A stretch of DNA of 64,000 nucleotides from Aliarcobacter sp017996075 (GCF_051062515.1 NZ_JAMXEK010000004.1), one strand, 5' to 3'; counted from the stretch's first letter, positions 1 through 9,860 are shown. Numbers and translations: made by a program. Notes: generated from the letters alone by a model not told the origin.

Positions 1-72
1 TAGTTCTGCTTCAACTATTTCAAATACCTCAATATCAGCTACTTCTAAATTATCGTTTGTTATGTAGTTCAT
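1..72 (-). CDS. glyA: Serine hydroxymethyltransferase, N-terminal 24 codons (cut by window edge)
   Basis: Reading the minus strand from an ATG at 72 gives MNYITNDNLEVADIEVFEIV and four more residues before the window ends. This matches the N-terminus of GlyA, which interconverts serine and glycine using PLP and tetrahydrofolate. A GGAGAAAGAG ribosome site sits just upstream. It follows lysS by 15 bases on the same strand, so the two are probably co-transcribed, an order I recall from related Campylobacterota. Only the start is visible, so the identity rests on N-terminal similarity and context. Confidence 0.75.
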   Translation of the reverse strand, partial: MNYITNDNLEVADIEVFEIVEAEL

Positions 73-87
73 CTCTTTCTCCAATTT

Positions 88-1614
88 TTATTTTTTTTCT
101 TCATTTTCATCTAATAATAGATCAAAATCTTGTTTTACAGGTTTCATAGCAGGGAAAAGTAAAACATCTCTTATTGAGTGTTGATTTGTAAGCATCATTA
201 CAAGTCTATCAATACCAATTCCTTGTCCTGCTGTTGGAGCCATACCATAAGATAGGGCATTTACAAAATCCTCATCCATTTCGTGTGCTTCATCATCTCC
301 ACTATCTTTTGCTGCCATTTGTCCTTCAAATCTTTGAAGTTGATCAATTGGGTCATTTAACTCACTAAAAGCATTTGCAATTTCACGTCCAGCAATAAAT
401 AGTTCAAATCTATCTGTCAAATGTGGTTTTTCATCACTTCTTCTTGCAAGTGGTGAAATTTCAACTGGATATTCTGTTATAAATGTTGGATTTATAAGTT
501 TATCTTCAACAAATTCATCAAAAAGTTCACCTTGAAGTTGTCCTAAATTTAATTTCGGATTTGCTTCAAGTTTATTTTCTTTTAAAAACTCTAAAATTTT
601 TTCTTTATCTTCAACAATATCTTTTGGAACACCACCAATTTCGTATAAAGATTGAATAAGCGGTATTTCACTAAATTTTGTAAAATCTACTTGAAGTTCT
701 CCATAAGGTAAAGTTGTAGGAAGATTTAAGTTTTTAAAGAGATATTCAAAATACTCTTTTGTAAGTTCAATTAAATCTTTATAAGTTTTATATGCCCAAT
801 AAAATTCAATAGAAGTAAACTCAGGATTGTGAGTTGCGTCCATTCCTTCATTTCTAAAGTTTCTATTTATTTCAAAAACTGCTTCAAATCCACCAACTAT
901 CAATCTTTTTAAGTACAACTCAGGAGCAATTCTTAAAAATCTATCAATACCTAATGCATTGTGATGAGTAACAAATGGTTTTGCATTTGCTCCACCAGCA
1001 ATTGGATGCATCATAGGAGTTTCAACTTCTAAAAAACCTTTATTTTCAAAAAATCTTCGTGTTAAACTTATAACTTTACTTCTTGTATGAAAAGTCTCTC
1101 TAACACTACTATTCATAATTAAATCTAAGTATCTTTGTCTATATCTTAGTTCTTTATCTTGTATTCCATGAAATTTTTCAGGAAGTGGTGAGATAGCTTT
1201 TGTAAGAATTGTTAAACTATCAACATGAAGCGAAAGCTCACCTTGTCCTGTTACAAATGGGTAACCACTAACTTCAATAATATCTCCAACTTCAATATAT
1301 TTTTTGAAAATATCATTATAAAAATTCTCTTCTAAATTATCTCTAGCAACATAAACTTGAAGCATTCCACTTTCATCTTCAAGTTTGAGAAAACTAGCTT
1401 TTCCCATAAGTCTAAAAAACTTGATTCTTCCAGCTATCGTAAAACTTCTATTCTCATCTCTTTTTGTTTCAAGATTAAAAATATCTTCATTTTTTGCTAA
1501 ATAATCTTGTATGCATAATTCTCTTTTTGTCTCATTTGCATATGGATTTATTCCTAAATCTCGTAAACTTTGAGCTTTTTCTATTCTTTGTTGTATGTAT
1601 TTATTTTCAAACAA
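88..1614 (-). CDS. lysS: Lysyl-tRNA synthetase, class II
   Basis: Charges tRNA-Lys with lysine in the cytoplasm. The 508 residues have the family's normal length and layout: an N-terminal OB-fold anticodon-binding domain at about 58-146, then the class II catalytic core. Motif 1 lies near residue 193 (GFLEVETP followed by GGANAKPF), motif 2 near 252 (FRNEGMDATHNPEFT) and motif 3 near the C-terminus (GIGIDRLVMML). It lies 11 bases downstream of the CvpA-like gene and just upstream of glyA, all on the minus strand, so an operon is likely. Nothing unusual was seen. Confidence 0.98.
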   Translation of the reverse strand: MFENKYIQQRIEKAQSLRDLGINPYANETKRELCIQDYLAKNEDIFNLETKRDENRSFTIAGRIKFFRLMGKASFLKLEDESGMLQVYVARDNLEENFYNDIFKKYIEVGDIIEVSGYPFVTGQGELSLHVDSLTILTKAISPLPEKFHGIQDKELRYRQRYLDLIMNSSVRETFHTRSKVISLTRRFFENKGFLEVETPMMHPIAGGANAKPFVTHHNALGIDRFLRIAPELYLKRLIVGGFEAVFEINRNFRNEGMDATHNPEFTSIEFYWAYKTYKDLIELTKEYFEYLFKNLNLPTTLPYGELQVDFTKFSEIPLIQSLYEIGGVPKDIVEDKEKILEFLKENKLEANPKLNLGQLQGELFDEFVEDKLINPTFITEYPVEISPLARRSDEKPHLTDRFELFIAGREIANAFSELNDPIDQLQRFEGQMAAKDSGDDEAHEMDEDFVNALSYGMAPTAGQGIGIDRLVMMLTNQHSIRDVLLFPAMKPVKQDFDLLLDENEEKK

Positions 1615-1625
1615 TTTTTAAATCC

Positions 1626-2315
1626 TTATTCATCTTTATTTCTAATATCTTGTAATTTTTCTTTTGTACTATCTAAATTTTCTTTTAAATTGTCAAGTTG
1701 CTCTACATTCTCTTTTATATCATTTAAAGCAGGTTCTATACTCTGTTTTGTTTCTTCTATACCATTTTGTATTGAAACTGAACTATCTGTTGCGTTTTGA
1801 ATAGTTTTATCAATAGTATTTACCATTGCTGTTGTGTCAAATTTTATTATGTAAGAACCAACACTAAGTAAATGAGGCATCATAAAAGAGTTACTAAATT
1901 TTTCATCTATTACTTTTTTAAATGATCCTACTTGGTTTAATGAATAAGCAATAACAGAAAAAATAAGAAATATTTTTAACATTCCAAATATAAGTCCAAA
2001 TATTCTATCAACAATTCCTAATCCAGCTGCACCAAATATTTTACTAACAACAATGCCAGCACTATAAACAATAAGCCAAACTGCAACTAGTGAAACTACA
2101 AAACCTATTAGTTTTATTGTTGATTGATTTTCTATTACAAGTATAGGAGCTAAAAGTCCACCAACTTCTGTTGAAATTCTTGATGCTACAAAAATAGCAC
2201 CAACAATACCAACTATTCCAAAAATTTCTTTTATTAAACCTCTAAAAAGTCCTTTTAAACCAAGCAATAATGTAATAAGTATAATAACTAAATCAAAAAC
2301 CTCAATATTTTGCAT
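1626..2315 (-). CDS. CvpA family inner-membrane protein
   Basis: The 229 residues begin with the CvpA pattern: an N-terminal FDLVIILITLLLGLKGLFRG segment, then hydrophobic helices around residues 33-53, 70-92 and 105-125, giving about four membrane segments. The last 60 residues are polar and coiled-coil-like, with repeated ENVEQLDNLKENL-type heptads, which the E. coli protein lacks. CvpA is known for a role in colicin V production and envelope stress tolerance; its molecular function is not settled. The gene leads lysS with an 11-base gap. Function here is inferred from family only. Confidence 0.8.
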   Translation of the reverse strand: MQNIEVFDLVIILITLLLGLKGLFRGLIKEIFGIVGIVGAIFVASRISTEVGGLLAPILVIENQSTIKLIGFVVSLVAVWLIVYSAGIVVSKIFGAAGLGIVDRIFGLIFGMLKIFLIFSVIAYSLNQVGSFKKVIDEKFSNSFMMPHLLSVGSYIIKFDTTAMVNTIDKTIQNATDSSVSIQNGIEETKQSIEPALNDIKENVEQLDNLKENLDSTKEKLQDIRNKDE

Positions 2316-2374
2316 ACAAACAATCCTTTTTTCAATAATCCGTGCATTTTATCTAAAAAAAATAAAATAAAAGT

Positions 2375-4438
2375 TTAATTAAAATTTATATTAATACTTA
2401 AACCTTTGAGTTTTTTATTTTTGTGCTTAAACTCTTCATTTTTGAACTCTATTTCAAATTCAAGATTTCTTGTAAAAAATTCATTTACCGTAAAAAGACC
2501 TAATCCTACACCAAAAGATTGGTGTTTTGTACTAAAATATGGCTCATATATTTTTGATAATACATCTTCTTCAACACCATCTGCACTATCTTTTATTGAT
2601 AAAACTTTATTTGAAAAGTTGATTAGAATATATCTATCTTCTTTATTTTTATTATTAACTAAAGCATGAATTGAGTTTTCAATAATATTTAAAATAGAGT
2701 CAGAAAAATCACTTTGACTGCAGCTTAAAATAAAATCTTCATTGTGTGTAAATTCACAAACAATCGAGTTTTCTTCAAATATAGTTTCACAAAATAGTAT
2801 CACATTATTTACCATTTCAACCAAAGAGTTGCTTGAAATTGTTTCATCTTTTTCAAAAAAGTTTGAGAAATTTTCTATTGTATTTGAGAGTTTTTTTGTA
2901 TTAAAAATAATTTTATCACAAGATAATAAAATCTCTTTTGTATTTAGCTCTTTTATCTCTTCTTTTAGTTTCATGCCACTTGCAATTGTGCTAATTACAC
3001 TTAAAGGTTGTCTCCAGTGATGAGCTATGCTATTTAAAGTATTTTCAATAGCATTTATTTTTGATTGTTGAAACATATTTCTTTGTTCATTTTTCTCTTT
3101 TTCAAGTTGTAAAATTTCATTTGTAACATCAATAAAAGTAACAATAACTGATAAATCAATTTTTTCATTAGAAGTTTTTACACTAAAATGTCTTAATTTA
3201 TTTTCTGAATTTCTTATAGCAACTTTGAAATTTTTATCTTGATTTTCAAATATATATTCAACCCAATTTTTACCATTGTAATCTTTATTTATAATATAAT
3301 CATCTTTTTCTAAATCTTCAAAAGTGTTGCAAATACAAACATGTGTTTTTTTAAATTCCTCAAGGTCTTTAACTAGAGGAAAAAATTTTAATAGTTGCTT
3401 ATTTGAATCTATTATCTCTTTTCCGTTTGTGATTATTACAATATTTGGTTGTGAGTTTAAAAGAATTTTGTTTTTACTATTTTGATATTTAATATCTCTT
3501 AAATAATATACTAAAATAGCCGTAAATATTATAATAAGTGCAATAACTGTTCCTAGAGTAGTTTGAATTTTTATATGTTTTATATTTTCAAGATTTATAC
3601 TTTTTAGCTCCATGAAATTTATTATATATGCTAAATTTTTTTTATTTTCATCAAAGAGTGGATATTTTGAGATTAAATAACCATTTTCTATTATAAATTT
3701 ATCTATATTTATATATTTTTCAACACCATTTTCTTTTATATACTTGTATAAATTCATATCAACATTTTCATTTGCAATATAGTAATCATCTATAAAAAGT
3801 TTTGATAAAAGAGGATTTGTTAAATTTTTTCTAATACTTTTATCTCCTATTACAATAGGTGAGATATTATTTTTTAATAAATCTTCTGTTATTGAATCAA
3901 AATGTGTAACAACCTCTAATGCACCATAAAAATTATTGTTTTCATCAAAAATAGGAGTTCTTGCTTTTATTCCTATATTAAAAAGTCCAGCACTAATAGA
4001 TGTTGAAATATTTTTCAAAGCTTCTACTTTTTTTAAGTCAGGTCTAAAGTTAAGACTACCTCTTATATTTGTCCATGATCTATAAACACTATTTAAGTTA
4101 CTATCAAAAATTTGAATCCAGATATTTTTATATTTTGAATTTGTCTCTATTGTTTTTGCAATTTTAATATAATTTAGTTTTTCAAAATCTTTATTTTTTA
4201 AGTGAGCATATAAAGTTTCATCTTTTGATAATGATATTGCAATAGCCAAAGATGTATTTTTTTTGTCATTTATTAAGTTTTGTGTTTTTTCAAAAATATT
4301 TTTATGTGTAGTTTCATATATTGAGTTTAGCAGCTCTTTTTGTTTTTTGTTTATATAATAATTTGTTAATATTATTGCAAAAAAAGTTGAAACAATAAAT
4401 GCAAGTATGATTAAAAATATATTTCTTTTTTTCTTCAA
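2375..4438 (-). CDS. Orphan sensor histidine kinase with extracytoplasmic sensor domain
   Basis: The 687-residue protein has a membrane helix at about 7-27, an extracytoplasmic Cache-like region at about 30-290, and a second helix near 294-313. A PAS-like segment (about 325-440) follows. The kinase core starts with the H-box SIAHHWRQPL near 470-479 (likely phospho-His 473), then an N-box (NIIENSIHAL) near 590, a degenerate G1 region (IKDSADGVEED) and GVGLGLFTVNEFF. The AHxWRQPL H-box is typical of a kinase group abundant in Arcobacter and relatives. No response regulator is adjacent, so the partner and signal are unknown. It is divergent from ispG across a 110-base gap. Confidence 0.9.
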   Translation of the reverse strand: MKKKRNIFLIILAFIVSTFFAIILTNYYINKKQKELLNSIYETTHKNIFEKTQNLINDKKNTSLAIAISLSKDETLYAHLKNKDFEKLNYIKIAKTIETNSKYKNIWIQIFDSNLNSVYRSWTNIRGSLNFRPDLKKVEALKNISTSISAGLFNIGIKARTPIFDENNNFYGALEVVTHFDSITEDLLKNNISPIVIGDKSIRKNLTNPLLSKLFIDDYYIANENVDMNLYKYIKENGVEKYINIDKFIIENGYLISKYPLFDENKKNLAYIINFMELKSINLENIKHIKIQTTLGTVIALIIIFTAILVYYLRDIKYQNSKNKILLNSQPNIVIITNGKEIIDSNKQLLKFFPLVKDLEEFKKTHVCICNTFEDLEKDDYIINKDYNGKNWVEYIFENQDKNFKVAIRNSENKLRHFSVKTSNEKIDLSVIVTFIDVTNEILQLEKEKNEQRNMFQQSKINAIENTLNSIAHHWRQPLSVISTIASGMKLKEEIKELNTKEILLSCDKIIFNTKKLSNTIENFSNFFEKDETISSNSLVEMVNNVILFCETIFEENSIVCEFTHNEDFILSCSQSDFSDSILNIIENSIHALVNNKNKEDRYILINFSNKVLSIKDSADGVEEDVLSKIYEPYFSTKHQSFGVGLGLFTVNEFFTRNLEFEIEFKNEEFKHKNKKLKGLSININFN

Positions 4439-4548
4439 AATTATTTTCTTTTTAGTTTTTTTAATTCAATGCATAAGCATATATAATAATTTCTTATTTG
4501 TAAATTAAACTTCACTTTTATTTAAACTATTTTAGATAAAATCCCAAA

Positions 4549-5610
4549 ATGATAAAAAGATACCCAACAAAACAGATAAAAGTAGGAAATGTCCTAATTG
4601 GTGGTGATGCATCAATTAGTGTTCAGTCAATGACATTTACAAAAACATCAGATGTAGAAGCAACAGTTGAGCAAATAAAAAAACTTCATTTTGCAGGAGC
4701 CGATATTGTAAGAGTTGCTGTTCCTCATCTTGAGGATGCTCAAGCTTTAAAAGAGATAAAAAAACAAGTAGATTTACCAATAGTTGCAGATATTCATTTT
4801 CATTATAAACTAGCTTTAATTGCTGCTGAAGTAGTTGATTGTATAAGAATAAATCCAGGAAATATTGGAGATAAAAAAAGAGTACAAGAGGTTGTAAAAG
4901 CTTGCCAAAATAGAAATATTCCAATAAGAGTTGGGGTAAATTGTGGAAGTTTAGAAAAAGAGTTTGAAGACAAATATGGACAAACAGCACGAGGTATGGT
5001 TGCAAGTGCTGATTACAACATAAAATATCTTGAAGATTTAGGTTTTACAGATATTAAAATCTCATTAAAAGCTAGTGATGTTCAAAGAACGGTCGAAGCT
5101 TATAGACTTTTAAGACCTATGAATAACTATCCATTTCATTTGGGAGTTACAGAAGCTGGAACACAGTTTCACTCAACAATAAAATCATCAATCGCACTAG
5201 GAAGTTTACTTCTTGATGGTATTGGAGATACTTTAAGAGTTTCAATGACAGGAGAGCTTGAAGAGGAGATAAAAGTAGGAAAGGGTATATTAAAAGATTT
5301 AGGAATTTCAAAAGAGGGTTTAAATATTATCTCTTGTCCAACTTGTGGAAGAATTGAAGCTGATTTAGTAAGTGCAGTTGCCGAAATTGAAAAAAGAACT
5401 TCGCATATAAAAACTCCACTTGATGTTTCTGTTATGGGATGTGTTGTAAATGCTATTGGAGAGGCAAAAAGCGCAGATGTTGCTATTGCTTTTGGAAAAG
5501 GAAGTGGGCTTGTTATGAAAAAAGGTGAAATAATTGCAAAACTTAGTGGAGAAGCACTTATAAATAAATTTGTAGAAGAAGTTGAATTTGAAGCGAAGAA
5601 AAAATTATAA
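4549..5610 (+). CDS. ispG: 4-hydroxy-3-methylbut-2-en-1-yl diphosphate synthase (flavodoxin)
   Basis: Penultimate step of the MEP isoprenoid pathway: reductive ring opening of MEcPP to HMBPP by a [4Fe-4S] enzyme. The 353 residues match the bacterial short form: an N-terminal TIM barrel (KQIKVGNVLIGGDASISVQS start) and a C-terminal iron-sulfur domain with SCPTCGR near 262-268 and GCVVNAIGEA near 297, giving the three cluster cysteines and the ligand-region glutamate. The stop codon overlaps the dnaB start (TAATG), which indicates translational coupling. Promoter presumably lies in the gap shared with the histidine kinase gene. Confidence 0.98.
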   Translation: MIKRYPTKQIKVGNVLIGGDASISVQSMTFTKTSDVEATVEQIKKLHFAGADIVRVAVPHLEDAQALKEIKKQVDLPIVADIHFHYKLALIAAEVVDCIRINPGNIGDKKRVQEVVKACQNRNIPIRVGVNCGSLEKEFEDKYGQTARGMVASADYNIKYLEDLGFTDIKISLKASDVQRTVEAYRLLRPMNNYPFHLGVTEAGTQFHSTIKSSIALGSLLLDGIGDTLRVSMTGELEEEIKVGKGILKDLGISKEGLNIISCPTCGRIEADLVSAVAEIEKRTSHIKTPLDVSVMGCVVNAIGEAKSADVAIAFGKGSGLVMKKGEIIAKLSGEALINKFVEEVEFEAKKKL

Positions 5611-7058
5611 TGGATAGTATTTATAGTATAAATATTGAAAGAGCAGTTTTAAGCTCAATATTTTTTAATCCAGAAGAGCTTGAAGATATTTTAGGAGTTT
5701 TAAAACCAAAAGATTTTTATCTTCCAGCACATAAAGCTATATTTGAGGCAATAGTTAAACTTCATAGTGAAGATATGCCAATTGATGAGGATTTTGTAAG
5801 AAATAGGGTAGATAAAAAAGAGGTAAATGACAATGTTTTACTAGAAATCTTAAGTGCAAATCCTATTACAAATACAGCTGCTTATGTAAAAGAGATAAAA
5901 GATGCTTCTGTTAAAAGAGAGTTAGCAACACTTGCAACAACTATAAAAAAAGTTGCTATAGAAGATGATATTAGTGCAAATGAAGCTTTAGACACTATTC
6001 AAGGTGAACTTTACAAAATATCTACAAATAGTGCTACAAGTGAACTAAAAGATATGCAAACAGTTACAAGTGATACTTTGGCATATATTGAAAAGATGAA
6101 AAAACTAGGAAACAAGTACCTAATAGGACAAACAACTGGTTTTGAAGCACTTGATAAAAAAACAACAGGTTTTAATGAAGGTGATTTAGTAATAATCGCT
6201 GCACGTCCAGCTATGGGTAAAACAGCACTTGTTTTAAATATGGCTTTAAAAAATGTTGAAAGAGGCAAGGGAGTTATATTTTTCTCACTTGAAATGCCAG
6301 CTGAACAGTTAATGCTAAGAATGCTTGCAGCAAAAACATCAATTCCTCTTCAAAATCTTAGAAAAGGTGATATGGATGATAAAGAGTGGTCAAATTTAAG
6401 TGCTGCTTTTGATGATTTAAACTCAAAAAAACTTTTTGTAGATGACGGTGGAAGTATAAATATTAACCAGCTTCGAGCAAGAGTGAGAAAATTAGCACAA
6501 ATTCAAGAAAATAATATTAGTCTTGTTGTAATTGACTACCTTCAACTAATGCAAGGTTTGGGAAATAAAGATAGACATCAAGAAGTTTCAGATATTTCTA
6601 GAGGTTTAAAAATGCTTGCGCGTGAGCTTAAAATTCCTATTGTTGCACTTTCTCAACTTAATCGTGGACTTGAAAGCAGACCTGATAAAAGACCAATGCT
6701 AAGTGACTTAAGAGAATCTGGAGCAATCGAGCAAGATGCTGATATTATAATGTTTGTTTATAGAGATGATGTTTATAAAGAAAGAGATGAAGCAAGAAAA
6801 GAGAAAGAGGCTAAAGATAAAGGTGAGGATTATAAATCAAAATTTATAGATAAGCCAGTTGAAGAGGCGGAAATAATAATTGGAAAACAAAGAAATGGAC
6901 CAATAGGTACAGTAAAACTTGATTTCCATAAGGCTTTGACTAAATTTATTGACAAAGCTAACGAACACTATGGAAATGCTCCAATAGAAGTTGTTTTTCA
7001 AAGTGTAGCAGATACACAAAAAGAGACAAAAATAGATTTCCCTGATGGAGTTTTATAA
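5610..7058 (+). CDS. dnaB: Replicative DNA helicase DnaB
   Basis: The hexameric helicase that unwinds the chromosome at replication forks. The 482-residue protein has the N-terminal primase-interacting helical domain (about 1-110), a linker, and a RecA-like domain with Walker A ARPAMGKTA near 200, the ATPase segment VVIDYLQLMQG, and the conserved SQLNRGLESRPDKRPMLSDL followed by RESGAIEQDAD. The start ATG overlaps the ispG stop. No intein is present. Length and motifs are normal. Confidence 0.98.
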   Translation: MDSIYSINIERAVLSSIFFNPEELEDILGVLKPKDFYLPAHKAIFEAIVKLHSEDMPIDEDFVRNRVDKKEVNDNVLLEILSANPITNTAAYVKEIKDASVKRELATLATTIKKVAIEDDISANEALDTIQGELYKISTNSATSELKDMQTVTSDTLAYIEKMKKLGNKYLIGQTTGFEALDKKTTGFNEGDLVIIAARPAMGKTALVLNMALKNVERGKGVIFFSLEMPAEQLMLRMLAAKTSIPLQNLRKGDMDDKEWSNLSAAFDDLNSKKLFVDDGGSININQLRARVRKLAQIQENNISLVVIDYLQLMQGLGNKDRHQEVSDISRGLKMLARELKIPIVALSQLNRGLESRPDKRPMLSDLRESGAIEQDADIIMFVYRDDVYKERDEARKEKEAKDKGEDYKSKFIDKPVEEAEIIIGKQRNGPIGTVKLDFHKALTKFIDKANEHYGNAPIEVVFQSVADTQKETKIDFPDGVL

Positions 7059-7122
7059 AATAATACTTTTTTAAGTTACAAGAGTTTAAAATCAATACAA
7101 ACTTTCACACAAGGAAAATGTT

Positions 7123-7518
7123 ATGAAAAGGGCTTTTTCTCTAATAGAGATTATATTTGTAATTGTGATTTTAGGGATAATTGTCTCTTTTGCTGCTCCA
7201 AAATTGATGGATACAAAAGATAGTGCTTTGGTTTCAACTTTAAAAAGAGATGTCAATACAGCTGTAAATTCTATTCAAAGTTACTATTTATTAAATCAAA
7301 AAATCGATGATATTAAAGATGCTATAAATATTAGTGATACAAATTGGGATATAGAAAAACTAAAAATGAGTGATAAAAACTCTTGTATAAAATTGGAAGT
7401 TAAGAAAAATCAAAATATTGTCTCTATTGATGTTCAAGTTGATAGTGCAAAAGATAGTACTATTTGCAAAAAAATAAGAGATAGTGGATTGGTTTCAAAG
7501 GTTTATGAAGTTTACTAA
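7123..7518 (+). CDS. Type II/IV pseudopilin-like protein with prepilin cleavage motif
   Basis: The 131-residue protein starts MKRAFSLIEIIFVIVILGI, a class III prepilin signal: short positive leader, cleavage expected between Ala4 and Phe5, Glu at +5, then a hydrophobic helix of about 20 residues. The rest is a small polar domain with two cysteines (in NSCIKLE and STICKKI) that could form a disulfide. An AGGAAAATGTT ribosome site precedes the ATG. It stands alone after dnaB, with no pilus assembly genes in the window, so it may be a minor pilin or a type II secretion pseudopilin. Its exact role cannot be told from sequence. Confidence 0.75.
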   Translation: MKRAFSLIEIIFVIVILGIIVSFAAPKLMDTKDSALVSTLKRDVNTAVNSIQSYYLLNQKIDDIKDAINISDTNWDIEKLKMSDKNSCIKLEVKKNQNIVSIDVQVDSAKDSTICKKIRDSGLVSKVYEVY

Positions 7519-7581
7519 GCATAACAAATATTAAGTGATTTTTAAGTACAATTCGCGTTATTTTTTTACTTAAGGAAACAA

Positions 7582-8685
7582 ATGCAAATAGATTTTGCCA
7601 ACTTAAAAATCCAACATAACCTATATAAAGAAGAGATAGAAGAGGCTATTTTAAAAGTAGCACGAGATTGTAACTTTATAATGGGTTCTCAAATAGATGA
7701 ACTTGAAAGAAACCTAGAAAAGTTTACAGGTTCAAAATACGCAATATCATGCTCAAGTGGAACAGATGCTTTGCTTCTTGCTATGATGGCTTTAGATATA
7801 CAACCAGATGATGAAATTATTACAACTCCTTTTACATTCTTTGCAACAGCAGAAACAATAGCTTTCCTAAAAGCTAAACCAGTTTTCGTTGATATTGATG
7901 AAAAGACATATAATATAGACCCAAAAAAAATAGAAGAAAAAATCAGTTCTAAAACTAAAGCTATTATCCCAGTGTCTCTTTATGGACAACCATGTGATAT
8001 GGATGAAATAAATCAAATAGCTAAAAAACATAACCTTAAAGTAATAGTTGATGGAGCTCAAAGCTTTGGCTCTACTTATAAAGGTATTAGTGACTCAAAC
8101 CTTGGTGATATTTCTTGTACATCTTTCTTCCCTGCTAAACCATTAGGTTGCTATGGTGATGGTGGAGCTTTGTTTACTAATGATGAAAAACTAGCAGATA
8201 AAATAAAATCTCTTAGACTTCATGGACAATCAATTCGTTACCATCATCAATATATTGGTATGGGTGGAAGACTTGATACTATTCAAGCAGCAGTTCTTAA
8301 CGTAAAATTAAAATATTATCCTAAAGATTTAAAATTAAGACAAGATGTAGCTTCTAAATATACACAAGCTTTAAATGCAAAAAATATAGAAACTCCATTT
8401 GTACAAAAAGATAGAACGTCAGCTTGGGCACAATACTCAATAAGAGTACAAAATAGAACTGAACTTCAAACAAAACTTCAAAATGTTTGTATTCCAACAG
8501 CAATACATTACCCAATGCCTCTACATTTACAAGAATGCTTTAAATACCTAAACCTAAAAGAAGGAGATTTTCCAATCTCAGAAAAAGTATCAAAAGAGAT
8601 AATGAGCTTGCCAATGAATCCATATGTTACTGATGAAGAAATTGAGTTTATTGTTGGAAGTTTAGCAAAAGAGCTTAAATGTTAA
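7582..8685 (+). CDS. DegT/DnrJ/EryC1/StrS-type sugar aminotransferase
   Basis: PLP-dependent aminotransferase of the family that aminates keto-sugar nucleotides. The 367 residues show the family signatures: SSGTDALLLAMMA near 55-67, VDGAQSFGS near 157 and TSFFPAKPLGCYGDGGALFT near 180-200, with the lysine expected to bind PLP. The gene overlaps the next oxidoreductase by 7 bases, so the two probably act on one nucleotide sugar, as in WbpB/WbpE or WlbA/WlbC-type pathways for surface glycans. No acetyltransferase or glycosyltransferase is adjacent, so the product sugar is unknown. Confidence 0.9.
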   Translation: MQIDFANLKIQHNLYKEEIEEAILKVARDCNFIMGSQIDELERNLEKFTGSKYAISCSSGTDALLLAMMALDIQPDDEIITTPFTFFATAETIAFLKAKPVFVDIDEKTYNIDPKKIEEKISSKTKAIIPVSLYGQPCDMDEINQIAKKHNLKVIVDGAQSFGSTYKGISDSNLGDISCTSFFPAKPLGCYGDGGALFTNDEKLADKIKSLRLHGQSIRYHHQYIGMGGRLDTIQAAVLNVKLKYYPKDLKLRQDVASKYTQALNAKNIETPFVQKDRTSAWAQYSIRVQNRTELQTKLQNVCIPTAIHYPMPLHLQECFKYLNLKEGDFPISEKVSKEIMSLPMNPYVTDEEIEFIVGSLAKELKC

Positions 8686-9668
8686 ATGTTGCACTTGTAG
8701 GATTTGGTTATTGGGGGCCAAATATTGCAAGAAATATAAATAATAATCCAAACCTAAATCTTCATACAATTTGCGATATGATAGATGAAAATCTGGAAAA
8801 AGCACACAAAATATATGCATCTTCAACAAACTATGAAAAAGATTTTAATAAAGTTTTAGAAGATAAAACTATAGATATAGTTGCTATTGCTACACAAACT
8901 AGTAGTCACTATTATTTAATAAAACAAGCATTATTAGCTTTTAAAAATGTATATGTGGAAAAACCTTTTACTGCTACTTTACAAGAGGCACAAGAGCTTG
9001 AAGAGTTAGCAAAAAAACAGAATAAAATTATACATATAGATCATATTATGATTTTTCATCCAGCAATAAAAAAAATAAAAGAGATAATTTCTAGTGGAGA
9101 ATTAGGAGAAGTTTTATTTATAAATTCAACTAGAAAAAGTTTAGGACAATTTAGAAAAGATGTAAGCTCTATGTGGGATTTAGCTGTTCATGATTTATCT
9201 ATAATAGACTATTTGATGGATGGGAAAAGCCCAATTAGTATAAAAGCAAGCGGTGAAAAATTTTATAATCCAAAAGAGAGTATTACATTTGTAAATCTAA
9301 AATATGAGAACTTTTCTGTGCATCTTGAATCAAACTGGTTAAGTCCAATAAAAGAGAGAAATATTACTATTGTTGGTTCTAAAAAAATGCTTGTTTATGA
9401 GGATTTAAAATTAGAAAACAAACTTACAGTTTATGATAAAAATGTAGAAGTTGTAAGTGGAGAAAATATTACAGATGAAAATTATTTGGTAAAAACAAAT
9501 GAGTTTGGAACTTATTCTCCATATATAAAACCAGAAGATGCTTTATACAACAGTATCGAACATTTTAGAACTTCAATTGTAGAACAAAAACAATCTTTAT
9601 CAAATCCTTCTCAAGCAATAAGAATTCATAAAATTCTAGAAATTGCAGATAATAATATGAATATGTAA
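8679..9668 (+). CDS. Gfo/Idh/MocA family oxidoreductase
   Basis: The 329-residue protein starts with a Rossmann NAD(P)-binding fold (VALVGFGYWGPNIARN), followed by the family's EKPF motif near 95 and a HIDHIMIFHPA segment; the C-terminal half is the alpha/beta substrate domain. Members oxidise or reduce sugars and sugar nucleotides. The ATG lies inside the last codons of the upstream aminotransferase gene, strongly suggesting coupled translation and a shared sugar-nucleotide pathway. Substrate cannot be assigned. Confidence 0.88.
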   Translation: MLNVALVGFGYWGPNIARNINNNPNLNLHTICDMIDENLEKAHKIYASSTNYEKDFNKVLEDKTIDIVAIATQTSSHYYLIKQALLAFKNVYVEKPFTATLQEAQELEELAKKQNKIIHIDHIMIFHPAIKKIKEIISSGELGEVLFINSTRKSLGQFRKDVSSMWDLAVHDLSIIDYLMDGKSPISIKASGEKFYNPKESITFVNLKYENFSVHLESNWLSPIKERNITIVGSKKMLVYEDLKLENKLTVYDKNVEVVSGENITDENYLVKTNEFGTYSPYIKPEDALYNSIEHFRTSIVEQKQSLSNPSQAIRIHKILEIADNNMNM

Positions 9669-9686
9669 GATTTAATCTTACATATT
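9660..9686 (+). terminator. Hairpin over the stop of the oxidoreductase gene
   Basis: AATATGTAAGATT and AATCTTACATATT form a 13-base-pair stem with a one-base centre (in practice a shorter stem with a small loop). It overlaps the TAA of the upstream gene. There is no clear U-tract, so it may be an mRNA-end hairpin rather than a classical terminator. Confidence 0.45.
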
Positions 9687-9764
9687 TAAAAAACATTTCA
9701 ATAATCACTATCAATTTTATCTTATTTTAAGAAAAAACTATTAATATTCCATTTCCATTTTGTT

Positions 9765-9783
9765 AATTATAATAATAATTATC
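9765..9783 (+). promoter_or_regulatory. Probable Fur box upstream of TonB receptor gene
   Basis: AATTATAATAATAATTATC matches the classical 19-base Fur consensus (GATAATGATAATCATTATC) at 15 of 19 positions by my alignment. It lies about 80 bases upstream of the receptor ATG, where a repressor site would be expected. The surrounding DNA is very AT-rich, so chance similarity is a concern, but the gene downstream is the class usually controlled by Fur. Confidence 0.6.
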
Positions 9784-9860
9784 AAAAATAAAATAGGTTT
9801 CTCCTAAAATCTATTTTACTAAATTAAAGTCAAAAAAAGAAAATATATAAAAGGAATGGA

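Noticed and set aside
4637..5005. Long minus-strand open frame inside ispG
   Set aside because: Leucine/glutamine-rich shadow of the real ispG codons; no ribosome site.
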